From: Acidobacteriota bacterium
Lineage (GTDB): Bacteria > Acidobacteriota > Holophagae > Acanthopleuribacterales > Acanthopleuribacteraceae
Assembly (NCBI GenBank): GCA_030066195.1
Contig: JASJCB010000037.1
Location: 23,075-87,074, forward strand
Length of the DNA stretch: 64,000 nt
Direction: 5' to 3'
The position numbers and the translations under genes are program-made. This document shows positions 41,901 through 52,900 of this stretch, in pieces. The notes under the pieces were generated by a model. It saw only the letters and a list, made by a program, of their open reading frames with translations, searched no databases and had not been told where the DNA came from. Each line of letters starts with the position of its first letter. Positions within the stretch are counted from its first letter, which is position 1.

Positions 41901-43954
41901 TCGGGTTCTTCGATATCGTTATTGCGGCCAATGTGCTGCACGCCACCGAACAACTGGGCACCTGTTTGCTGAGAATACGCCGGTTGTTGCGCCCCGACGG
42001 GAGACTGATCTTGTTGGAGGGCACGGATCGACGTCGCTGGGTGGACCTTACCTTCGGCCTTTTGAACGGCTGGTGGAAGTTCTCGGGCTGCGCTTATCGG
42101 AAGCAATACCCGCTGATAGGCTGCCGAGACTGGATCAAGGTACTGCGAGATCACGATTTCAAGTGTATCGAAACCACGGTCCTGGATGATGCTCTTTTCC
42201 CCCAGGCCGTCATTACTGCCGCCGCTACAGCAATTGACACCTGTCAAGATACACCTTGGATCATTCTCGTCGACGAGAACGGCTTGGGTGAACGGGTGGC
42301 TCGCCGACTGGAGGAGCGGGGTAAATCCACGCGTCTTGTTCATCGATACGACGACTCCGGTAACATTCCGAACAATGCTACCGTACTTGACTTGCGGCCG
42401 TTGAACCAACCCGACGGCGATGTACCCGAGGCTTGTCTGGGAGCAGCCTCGGAAACCCTTGGGTTCATGCAAGCCTTGAGGAAAATTCCCGGGGCAAAGC
42501 TATGGCTGGTGACCCGCGGCGTACACGGGCCGGGCAAGAAAACGCGGTCGCTGATCGGCGCACCGCTTTGGGGCCTGGGCCGGGTTTTTGCCAACGAGAA
42601 TCCACAATGCAGAACCGGTATGATCGATCTGGGCCCCGTGGAGGAAGTCGATGAGGCGGTGCGCCTCACCGCGGCCCTGCTCGAGCCGGGCGGCGAAAAC
42701 CAGTTGTTGATTCGAGACGGCCGAATCCACGTTCCACGCCTCATCCAAGATAAACCTTTAAGAGCGAAGCCCCTTCGCAAAGATGCAACCTATCTCATCA
42801 CCGGCGCTTTCGGCGGGATTGGCAAGCTGCTGACACGCCACTTATTGGCACAAGGAATCGCCAACCTGGTTCTCATCGGCGGCAAAAACACGCTCGCACC
42901 ACCGATCGAAGCACCTGCAAACGGCAATCTCAGCATCCACGAGTGCGATCTCGCCAATCGAAGTCAACTACAGAAAATCATCGCGTCCGTACAGACGACG
43001 ATGCCGCCCTTGCTTGGTGTTTTTCATCTGGGGGGAATGGTAGCGGACGGCACCCTGGCCGGCCAATCGACCGGACGCCTTCAGGCGGTGTTCGCGCCTA
43101 AAATCAACGGGGCATGGCACCTGCACACACTCACCAGGCAGTTGGACCTGGATCATTTTGTTTTGTTCTCTTCATCATCATCGCTATTCGGCCATCCCGG
43201 CATGGGGCCGAGCGCGGCGGCCAATAACTTCTTGGACGCACTGGCCCGTCGACGGCGTGCATCGGGTCTACCGGCGCTCAGTATCGCCTGGGGACCCTGG
43301 AACAATATCGGAGCCGCCGTAAAGGGAAAGGGCGGCATGCCTTCATGGGCGGGATTGAGCAGCATCTCGCCGCAAAAAGGTCTGCTTGCCTTTGACCTCC
43401 TTCTAAGTCACAGCGGGCCCAATGCCGCATGCCTCCCTATGAACCTCCCTGTTTTTCTCCGTTCCCACCCCAATAACCCCTTACTTAAACGCCTGGACGA
43501 AGATTCCGGTACTCCGGCCTCCTCCACCGAGACCTTTTCATCACGATCTCTTGCCGAAGCACCGCAACAGCGACAGCGGCCCATGTTAAAGCGATTCCTA
43601 ACCGATCTGGTAAAAGAGATCCTGGATCCGGATCCCGACAAGAATTCATTTGACGATATCGGTTTTCAAGATATGGGTATGGACTCGCTTGCCACCCTGG
43701 CTCTGCGCAATCGACTGTCCACGACGTTTGATTGCGACCTGCCCACAACACTGCTGTTCGATCACCCCACGATAGACAGCTTGACGACCGGTCTCCTGAA
43801 TATCCTGGGCCTGAATCAAGCTGCCTTAGAAAGCCGGCCGTCGACGCCGACCGAGCCGGTCGATGACCTGGATCAATTCTCTGAGGATCAACTGCTGACC
43901 ATGCTGGACCGGCAACTGGCGCAAAGTGACCAATTGCTGAAGGATCTCTCGTGA
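38945..43954 (+). CDS. Type I PKS module KS-DH-cMT-KR-ACP lacking an acyltransferase
   Basis: 1669 residues from ATG 38945 (a TTG one codon earlier is possible). An N-terminal coiled coil docking region precedes the KS (about 32-440), with C194, H329 and H369 intact. The KS is followed after only about 15 residues by YRFQHRRFW, a motif that normally follows the AT, so both the KS-AT linker and the AT are absent. DH (about 460-740): H515 in QDHRLLGEIVFP and D670 in MLDSCFQ. C-methyltransferase (about 850-1090): LEIGGGTGGT. KR (about 1130-1500): TGAFGGIG is present, but the catalytic tyrosine position reads GPSAAANNFLDAL (S1423), so reduction is doubtful. ACP serine S1581 in GMDSL. The C-terminus is a charged docking helix. 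Extends the acyl starter and probably methylates it. Confidence 0.88.
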   Translation: MTPAQEERGLLKNALEEIKHLKRQLDRLQEPVAVIGMACRFPGGANTPQQFWQNLCRGEDAVTRGPSRARTIPGEPPLTAYGAYLDDIDGFDARFFGISALEAAEIDPQHRLLLEVAWHALEDAGIDPKSIDGSPTGVYVGQYADDYPQLQLYRGPAETVQAGTSLGLLRGLGAGRIAHCLNLKGPALVTDTSCSSSLSAVHQAIIDLRRGACSLALAGGANLIVSSRMTHGLTRLGALSPAGRCKVFDARADGFVRGEGVGLVVLKRLSEALTDNDPIYAVLNHSVANQDGRSNGLTAPNPVAQKELLAQALKESGTDPERITYVETHGTGTLLGDPIETNALARVLCEGRSPENPLYLGSVKANIGHLEAAAGVAGLIKTILMLHHRKLVPQPHFREPNPHIPWSDYPLRVPDKVLPWPAYHQPALAGLSAFGMTGTNVHILASEAPSGTRDRHSPPLYRFQHRRFWLNTHVDSELSPVEHPLLGLRLDLAAGRTIFFEKRLKTVQPAFLQDHRLLGEIVFPGAAFLEMALAAGKSGLGYTRPTLADITFLRPLTLSEEQTHVLQLTLEPDDAGGAAVHIYSRNDNDWTLHMSGLIEAPVESKPRVPTSSLIEGTTEDHYRRLDELGLNYGPGFRVIKGIRVQGEECWCRVRPPQENGAYILHPVMLDSCFQAVTPLLDHETPVIPFSLETLTLHADPTACSIIRVKRRPSSQDAVIADIRFAHPDGTVAVVIEGLILKPPAHITPGLSPDWFYALHWEPRFPPNRDFAAQIEARSLHIIQKTLRDLGWEWQPGACFTTLELMAKLAVHPDYAPLIRHILSILAEEGLVKPNGDEWMMCRPLSSAEAPPLSSDEPAARILEHFAPALPNILRGAEDPLQHMYMDSIENVAALYSGTTANELVRDELGKTLQRVKGSVHILEIGGGTGGTTADLLPDLPAGTDYWFTDISPFFINRARTLFKTGSNIAFRRFDVEQDPEAQDIPVGFFDIVIAANVLHATEQLGTCLLRIRRLLRPDGRLILLEGTDRRRWVDLTFGLLNGWWKFSGCAYRKQYPLIGCRDWIKVLRDHDFKCIETTVLDDALFPQAVITAAATAIDTCQDTPWIILVDENGLGERVARRLEERGKSTRLVHRYDDSGNIPNNATVLDLRPLNQPDGDVPEACLGAASETLGFMQALRKIPGAKLWLVTRGVHGPGKKTRSLIGAPLWGLGRVFANENPQCRTGMIDLGPVEEVDEAVRLTAALLEPGGENQLLIRDGRIHVPRLIQDKPLRAKPLRKDATYLITGAFGGIGKLLTRHLLAQGIANLVLIGGKNTLAPPIEAPANGNLSIHECDLANRSQLQKIIASVQTTMPPLLGVFHLGGMVADGTLAGQSTGRLQAVFAPKINGAWHLHTLTRQLDLDHFVLFSSSSSLFGHPGMGPSAAANNFLDALARRRRASGLPALSIAWGPWNNIGAAVKGKGGMPSWAGLSSISPQKGLLAFDLLLSHSGPNAACLPMNLPVFLRSHPNNPLLKRLDEDSGTPASSTETFSSRSLAEAPQQRQRPMLKRFLTDLVKEILDPDPDKNSFDDIGFQDMGMDSLATLALRNRLSTTFDCDLPTTLLFDHPTIDSLTTGLLNILGLNQAALESRPSTPTEPVDDLDQFSEDQLLTMLDRQLAQSDQLLKDLS

Positions 43955-46900
43955 ATCAAGCCTCCAAGGACAAACTGAAACAAGCCGTTCGGGCCGTCGA
44001 AATGATGCGCACCCGCTTGGAAACCATGGCTGCAGAACAGCGGGAACCCATTGCCGTTATCGGGCTGGGCTGCCGGTTCCCGGGCGGCGCCGATAAACCC
44101 GAGGCCTTTTGGCAACTCTTGAAAGACGGTCGGGAGGCAGAGGGACCTGTCCCCGAAGACCGCCGAGCCGTCTTCGGCGACTCCATCATTCGCCGGAGCA
44201 AGTTTCTACCCGATGTCTATGGCTTCGACGCGGCTTTTTTCGGCATTCCTCCAAGAGAAGCGGCCCAGATGGATCCGCAGCATCGCCTTTTCCTGGAAGT
44301 GGCTTGGGAAACCCTGGCGAATGCCGGTATCGACCCAAAATCCCTGATGGGTAGCAAGACGGGTGTTTTCCTGGGTATGAGCAGTTTCGATTACGGCATG
44401 ACAGTACTTGGCCGGAATGTGAGTGATATGGACGGCTATTCGGCAACAGGCCATGCCGGTGCGTCTGCCGCCGGCCGTCTTTCGCATCTGTTGGGTTTGC
44501 ACGGTCCCAGCATGGTCATTGACACCGCCTGTTCTTCGTCCCTGTCCGCGCTGCACATGGCCTGCCGCGGGCTACGTCTGAAAGAGTGCGATATGGCTTT
44601 GGCGGGCGGGGTGAACCTGTTACTCAATCCTGCTTCTTCCGAAACCCTGCTAAAAGCGGGGGTGCTTTCCCCCGGTGGTCGCTGTAGGGCTTTCGATCGT
44701 CAAGCCGACGGTTTTGTCAGATCGGAGGGCTGCGGCATGGTACTGCTGCAGCGACTGTCGGACGCATCGGCGGCCGGCATGCCCGTTTTGGGTCGGGTTC
44801 TGGGTTCCGCGGTCAACCATGACGGACGAGCGGGCGGTTTGACCGTGCCCAACGGCAAAGCCCAGGCCGATTTGATCCTTCAGGCTTTGGGCGATGCCGG
44901 GGTGAAACCGCACGATGTGTCCTATGTGGAGGCACATGGAACGGGTACCGAACTCGGCGACCCCATCGAGGCCGCCGCTCTTGGGGAGGTTTATACCAGG
45001 CAGCGGCAACAGCCTCTTTTAATCGGTTCGGTCAAAACCAACTTGGGTCATACAGAAGCGGCTGCCGGCATGGCCGGACTCATTAAAGTGGTGCTGGCTC
45101 TGCACCATGAAGCGATACCCGCGAATCTGCATCTCACCCAGCCGTCCCCCCATATTCCCTGGCAGGCGCTCAAGCTGAAAGCAGTCGCCGGTCTCATCCC
45201 CTGGCCACGATCTGACAAACCCCGCCTGGCCGGGGTTTCCGCTTTCGGTCTCAGCGGCACAAATGTCCATGTGGTAGTGGCCGAAGGGCCTCCTGTAAAG
45301 ACCGGCGCGTTCCAAAACCGGCAGGCGCCGGCCCTACCCGACGTGTCCGCCGGGCGACCAAAATACCGGCTGACCGAATCGAAACCACGAACAACAGTTC
45401 AAAATCGGTTTACCGAACCGAAAAATCGGGACCATATCCTGCAATACCTACGCGCCCATCTGGCCGAACTGCTCTTTCTTGAAAGGGACACCATAGAGAC
45501 CAACCTGTCGCTGTTGGAACTGGGCGCCGATTCGCTGGTCCTGATGAGCCTGCGCTCGGCCGTTCAAACCGACTTCGGACAAGAAATTTCGCTTGCCGAT
45601 TTAGGGGATAATGCGAACACTCTGGAAACGCTGGCCGGCATCATCGCCGCGGGCGCTGTCTCCGAACCGATAACCCCAATCGCGGCGACCAAACCGGCAT
45701 TAAAAGAGGCGGTCGGGCTGCCGTTGCCACCCCAGAACGCCGAATCCCCGGACCCTTTCACACCCGAACGGTTATCACCGCAACAGCGAACTCACCTTGG
45801 TCGACTCATGCAGACCCTGACGAAACAAACCGCTGGTTCGAAGATCAAAGCGGCCGAAGCCGGAAGTACCCTCGCCGACCGTCGCCGGATCTGGAATCTG
45901 CATCCGTCCCTTAAGGCCATGTCCTACCCTCTCTACCTTCAGTCGGCACAAGGCTGCATGATAACCGATGTAGACGGCAATCGTTACATTGATCTGACCA
46001 TGGGCTTCGGGTCCCATTTTTTCGGTCACAATCCTGCCTTTTTGCAAACCGCCCTTCAAACATGTCTTCAAAATGGTTTTGCCGTCGGCCCCATGAGTGC
46101 TCAAGCCGATTCGGCCGCAAAAGGCATCGCGGAAATGACCGGCGCCGAACGCGTCGCCTTTTTCAGTTCCGGGACTGAAGCCGTGATGGCGGCGGTCCGG
46201 CTGTCACGAGCCGCGACGGGACGGTCGGAGATAATCATGTTCTCCGGGTCCTTTCACGGCCAGTTCGATGCGGTACTGGCAGCCTCAAACGGGCCGAGAC
46301 CGACCCGGCCCGGGTATCCCGGCATTCCGGTCGAGGCTGTTGCCAACACGCTTGTGTTGCCATACGGCGAGGATGCTTCACTGGAACTCATTGCCCGAAA
46401 TGCCGAACGCATCGCCGCTATTCTGGTAGAGCCCGTGCAAACAGCCCGACCCGGTCTTCAACCAACGGCCTTTTTGCACGCCTTGCGGAAGCAAAGCCGT
46501 GAATTGGACATCCCTTTGATATTCGATGAGATTGTCACGGGCTTCCGTTGCCACCCCGCGGGGGCGCAGGGCCTCTTCGGCATTCAGGCTGATTTAGCAG
46601 TTTACGGAAAAGCTGTCGCCGGGGGCATGCCCATCGGCGTGGTCGCCGGGCAACGCCGATTTCTGGACCGGATCGACGGCGTAGAGCGAACAACCTATTG
46701 CGCCGGAACCTATCAGAAACACCCGCTTACCATGGCAGCCGTCGTGTCGGTTCTGGATCACCTGAAAACTGCGGGACCGGACCTTCAAGCCGATCTCAAC
46801 CGGCGGACGGAGACCTTTGCGCGCCGTTTGAATGCGGCTCTTGATTCGGAAGCCGTACCCATCCGCCTGGAACACTTCAGTTCGTTCTTCCGCATGCACC

Positions 46901-49900
46901 ATACGCCTGAATGGGACCTTTTATACTATCACTTGCTGCAACGGGGAATTTACATTTGGGAAGGACGACGTTGCTCGCTGTCCACCGCTCATGATGAAAC
47001 CGTTTTGGAGGAAGTAACCAACGCGGTTATAGACAGCGTACGCGCGCTTCAGTCGGGCGGCTTCGGCCGTTCCCGGCCACTAAATGACCCTGCGCCCAAG
47101 CCGAGAGTGCAAGTCAAAGTAAAGGCGAAAACGACGGATCGACCCTTGCCCGCCGAACCGCTTCCCCGACCCACACGGCTCAGCTTCAGCCTGGCTTTTT
47201 TCGGCGCTATGCCTTCAGACGAACCCGACTACGAACACATCGTGCAATGTGCGCGTTTTGCCGATCGACATGGTTTCGAGGCCATCTGGTTGCCCGAAAG
47301 GCACTTCCATGCCTTCGGCGGCTTCTCTCCCAACCCGGCGGTGTTATGCGCCGCTCTGGCCCGGGAGACCAGCCGCTTGCATTTGCGGGCGGGTAGTATT
47401 GTGCTGCCGCTTCACAATCCCATCCGCGTCGTCGAGGAGTGGTCCATGCTGGATCACTTGTCAAACGGACGCGTGGGCGTAGCCCTCGCCTCGGGCTGGC
47501 ATGCTCGTGATTTTGCTTTCTCCCCCGAGCGCTTTGCAGATCGCAGGGCCTGGACCTTCGACAATGTGCAACCCCTGCAGCGTTTGTGGCAGGGCCGGCC
47601 CGCTGAAATCACCACCGGAGAAGGCAAAACGGATTATGTGCGGGCCCGGCCCAAGCCCAAACAAGCATCGCTGCCGTTGTGGCTTTCAGCGCTTGGAAAT
47701 GCCGAAACCTTTATCCGAGCCGGCCGGCTGGGTGTTCATGTATTGACAACCCTCATCGGTCAATCGCCGGAACAACTCGCCGAAAACATCCGCCTCTACA
47801 GGCAAAGTCTGGCAGCCGCGGGGTTCCCGCCGGAACGCGGCCGCGTAACCTTATACCTGCACACCTATCTGAACTCAGACCATCTACAGGCCGTGGAAGA
47901 TGCCCGCGAGCCCTTCAACCGATACCTCGAAACCTTTCTCAACCTGCGTCAAGGACAATATCCCGATACCGTGCAATCCCAAGACCGCAAAAACCTGCTG
48001 ACCAATGCATTCCAACGATATGTCGATACCGCGTCATTGATCGGCAGCCCGGAAACCTGTGCTCCCATGCAGGCTCGTTTGCAAGAAATGGGCGTGGACG
48101 AGGTGGCTTGTTTGTTGGACTTCGGACTGCCCAAGCAAAAAGTGCTGGAAGGTCTGACCTGTCTTGCCCGACTGACCGGTCCTCGGACCCTACCTCTGAC
48201 ACCCGCTCAAAAACAATTCTTGTTCCTTGCCGAAATGGGCGAAAAGGGCGTGTCGGCCTACCAGGACCAGACCGCCATGCGAATCCAAGGGCCTTTCGAT
48301 GCCGTACGTCTGAAGAAAGCCATAAGCAGATCTATAGAGCGCCATATGCTGCTGCGCGTTTCAGTGGATACAAACGGCGGGGTCTTTCGATTGGCAGCGG
48401 TGGATGATCCCCCGCTTACTCTTTTGGACTTAAGCGGTTTAAGCAATAGAGAAACGCACCTTGAAGCCTGGAAGCAGCGGGCCGCGAACCATCCCCTGGA
48501 TCTGAGCCGATTCCCGACCTTCCGGGTGACGCTTATCCGCATGGCCCCCCGCGATCATTTGTTGGTGTTGACCAGCCACCAAATAACCATGGACGGTTTT
48601 TCCATAGGCCTGTTCCTGCAAGAGGTCTCCACCCTTTATCTGGCGCGTGCCCCCAAACCGGCCGGGTCCTTTCAAGAGTGGGTTCTCCGCGATCGCCCTG
48701 AAAAATCGGAGGCCTGGTGGAGGAAACATTTGGAAGGCCCCCTGCCTCGCGTCACCTTTCCAAGCAAGCGTCCACGGCCGACAGTGAAAGCCTATGACGG
48801 CCGGCGGCATATCCTACCCCTACCCCCGGGAACGGTTCGCACGGTCAGCGGCCGGGCCGGGAAACTTGGCAAAACTCCATTCGTCCTATATTTTGCTGCC
48901 TTTACGCGTTTACTTCACCATCTTTCCGGCGCGAATCAGGCTGTTATCGGCATCTATGCGGCCTGCCGAGACCGCCCCGAGGACCAAACCCTGATCGGCC
49001 CTTGCCTCAACCTGCTGCCGCTACGGGTACCGCTGCCGGAGGAGGGCACGGTTGCCGGCTTCATCGACCAATTGGGCGAGCTTTGCTTACAGGCATTGAA
49101 TCACCGGCATGAACTGTTTGCCCGGATTCTGGCCGGGAGACGGCCCGAGCATGACCCCGCCCAGGCCCCGCTTGTGAACACCGCGTTCAACTATGAGCGG
49201 ATGAATATGAGCCCCCATTTCGGTCACAGAGTCGATTGGCAGCCTATGCCGATTGCCGGGCACCCCTTCGATCTCAGCATGCACATCCAAACGGCAGGCG
49301 ATCAGCTCATCCTGGCCTGTGACTACGATACGGCCCTTTACGATCAAACCGATGCCGCCCGGTTCTGCGGCTATTTCCAGAACATCCTGGGTCAATTACT
49401 CGTGGAGCCGACCCTGCCCCTGAAATCTCTATCGCCGCTGACGGCAACGGAACGAAAAACTCTGCTTGCGCAAATGGACACCGGCGGGGCCAAACCCGTG
49501 ACCAATCGTCTGATACACCGGCTGTTTTTGGAACAAGCCGAACGCACGCCGCATGCGCCCGCGCTTATCGTCCGAAATCACAGTTTTACCTATGCCCAAA
49601 TCCAACAAAGGGCTACCTGTCTGGCTCTCCAATTGAAGGCCAGGGGAGTGGGTCCTGAAACTCGGGTGGCCGTTGTGGCGGGCCGAACAGCCCGGGCCGT
49701 CGAAGCCATGTTGGCCGTGTTGCAGGCAGGAGGCGCCTTTTGTTTCCTGGAGCCCGACCTGCCTAACGCCCGCACAGCCGACCTGTTAACCGCTTTGGAC
49801 CCGAAAGTAGTTCTCAGTGACCGCCCTCTGCCGTCGGGTGATTTTCCCATCCTGTCCACGACCCAAGATCACAGGTGCTCGTCCGAGCCGGTCGAGGCAT

Positions 49901-52900
49901 TGGTGCACCCGGAAAATGCCGCCTACCTGGTGCTGACTTCCGGTTCAACGGGCAAGCCCAAGGGCATTGTGGCGGCCCACCAACAATTGGCCGGGTATCT
50001 GGCTGCCATGAGCCGGGCGTTGCGGTTACCGTCCAGCCTTTCATTTGGACTGGTTTCTACTTTGACCGCCGATTTGTCCTATACCGGGCTTTTCCTACCG
50101 TTGGTTTCCGGTGGGCGCCTGCATTTGATCGACGACGATACCGCTGTTGATCCACAACGCTTTGCCGCTTATATGCAAAGCGAAGACATTGACTTCCTGC
50201 AAGTTGTGCCTACCCACCTGGCCGCGCTGACAACCGGCGTCGAAGCCGGCCGGATGTTGCCGAAGCATACCCTGGTGCTCACCGGTGAAGCTTGCCCGGA
50301 ACCGCTGGTCAAACGCTTGTCGGCGCTCAAACCCCACCTCCGCATCTACAATGCCTACGGACCGTCCGAGGCCACGGTACACGCCACCATAAAACGGCTG
50401 GACGGCGGACCGGTTACCCTGGGAAAGCCGTTGGTCAACAGCGGCCTCTACGTTTTGGATGCTGGGGACAGCCCGGTTCCTACGGGCGTAACCGGTCAAA
50501 TCTTTCTTACCGGAAGCGGCCTTGTCCGCGGCTACCATCGACAGCCCGCCCTTACAGCGGTTCATTTTTTGCCGGATCCCTATAGCCGACTTCCAGGGTG
50601 CAGGCGTTACGCAACCGGTGATTCGGCCCGTTTCCAAAATGGTGAAGCCGTCTACCTGGGCCGCTGTGATTTTCAAGTAAAACTGCACGGTTACCGGGTA
50701 GAGCCGGGAGAGGTAGAGGCGGTATTGTCGGAGTGGGCCGAGCAAGCCGTTGTCATTCCCGTCGAGGTGGCCGGCAAAACCCGGTTACATGCATTCGTTG
50801 TGTCTGATCAAAAGGCCGAAGTCTTTCGCGGTCTGCTGGGCGAACGCTTACCGGCTTACATGGTTCCTCGCTTCCTGACCGTCTGCCGGAGCCTGCCGAT
50901 GACACCGGGTGGGAAGGTGGATCGCGTCGCCTTGAGCCGCGCCCCGTTACTCCGGCATTCCCAACCACCGACCGCCCTGCCGGGTACCGCGACCCAACAA
51001 CTTCTGGCCGGCGCCTGGGCGGAGGTGCTCAACCTGGCGGAGGTCGATATCCATCGCTCCTTCTTTTCGCTGGGCGGGGACAGCGTGGCGGCGATGACCC
51101 TGGTCGGCCTCTTATCTCGACGGGGCGTCCTCCTCACTACCAGGCAACTCTACCGGTCTCCCACGATTGCCGCGCTTGCCGCCCAACTGGAAACCGCACC
51201 GGCGGATAGAGTCGAAACCCAAGCAGTTTGGGACGAAAACCCTTTGCCCTTGACCTCCATCCAAGAGGCGCTTCTCTTCCAAACACTGAAACAGCCGGCC
51301 ACGTATCATAACCGCTTCGTCTTCCGTTTACGCGGTCCGTTGAACAGCACTCGCCTACAAACGGCCTGGCAACGCGTCTTCAATTGTTATCCCGCCTTAC
51401 GCCTTTCCTTCCACAAAAAGGCCGATCAATCCGTCGAAGCCCTCTTCAACAAAGTTTCAATTCCCTGGCAAACGGAGGAGACGCCAGGGCCCTTTGACCC
51501 GGCGATTGCACCGCTTTTAGGCTTGACCCTGATCGAAGACGGTCCCCAAAACTACAGATGGATTTGGGCCTTCCATCACCTGCTGATCGACGGTTGGTCA
51601 TTTGCAATCCTGTTGGCCGATGTGTTGGCCTGTTATCGAGATCACACCGCCTTGCCCCAACCTCAGGTTCCGCCCTACCGCACGATTTTGAACCGCCATG
51701 ACAGCCGGGAGGAAGCGGCAGCGAAAGATTATTGGCGCCGGCAGCTTCAGGGCATCACGCGTCCCACGCCACCGCCGGGCGCATCACCTCCCGGGGGACC
51801 GGCGGATCGGTGTATGCTGACCCACACCTTGCCCCCCGAACTCGGTGTTTCGCTTGCAGTTATGGCTCGTCAAACCAACGTCACCCTGAATACCCTGTTT
51901 ACAGGGGCCTGGGCTTTGCTTTTGGCCGGTTATGCGGGCTCCCGCGATGTGTTGTTCGGTGTCACGCACGCCAACCGTCCCATGGATCTGCCGGGAGCGG
52001 ACAAGTTGGTGGGCTGTTTTGCCGCGGCGTTGCCCGTGCGGGTGCGGATCCAAACTCTGCAAACCTTGACCGTTTGGCTGCAAAGCCTTTTTTCTGAGCA
52101 AGCTGAACGGGATCAACATGTACATGCGGTGCCTGGTATCATTCGCGAATGTACATCCATTCCCGGTGATCTGCCTGTCTTCGAAACACTTTTGGCCTTT
52201 GCCAATCATCCCGTTGACGAGAGCCTGTCCGATCATCATCTGGGGATGACACTCACCCTGGAAGGTGTTTTCCAGTGCACCCATTATCCACTGCTGATGA
52301 CCATTCAACCTGGGCCCGAGATTACCCTACGGTTTTCCTACGATGCCTGCCGCATCGATGAAAACGATTTAGCACGGCTTGCCCGGCAACTGGTCCGGCT
52401 GTTGACCCAAATGGCTACCTCCCGCGACGAACCGGTGGAGACCCTACTCCACCAAAGTCCGCTATGCCCCTTACCCGTGGGGAGCGCGCCGGTTTTCTCG
52501 GGACCGCCCGGAATCCATACCCGCTTTTTCAACATGTCGTTATACCGGCCTGACGCCCCGGCCCTGATTCACGCTCAGGGTACACTCACCTACGGCGATC
52601 TTCGGCGACGCACGGAGTGCCTTGCGGCCCGGCTCCAAGAGCTGGGGGTAGGTCCGGAAATACCCGTGGTGTTGATTCTCCCCCCCGGTCCCCGGTTGAT
52701 CGTTTCAGTTTTGGCCGTTGTCGCCGCCGGCGGATTTTTTGTGTGTCTGGATCCCGCCTGGCCCGAGGAGCGGCGACAACTCCTGTTGGCGGAAATCCAA
52801 CCCGCCGTGGTTCTGGACGCTGACAGTCCGATATCTCCCTCGGCTGTGCCGATGGAACCGCTTTCGGAGGTATCGCCGCAACAAGCCGCATGCCTGGTTT

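Noticed and set aside
47170..48180. Reading the luciferase-like segment as a separate gene
   Set aside because: It is in one uninterrupted frame between aminotransferase and C domain with no stop or start signal, as in known fused enzymes.
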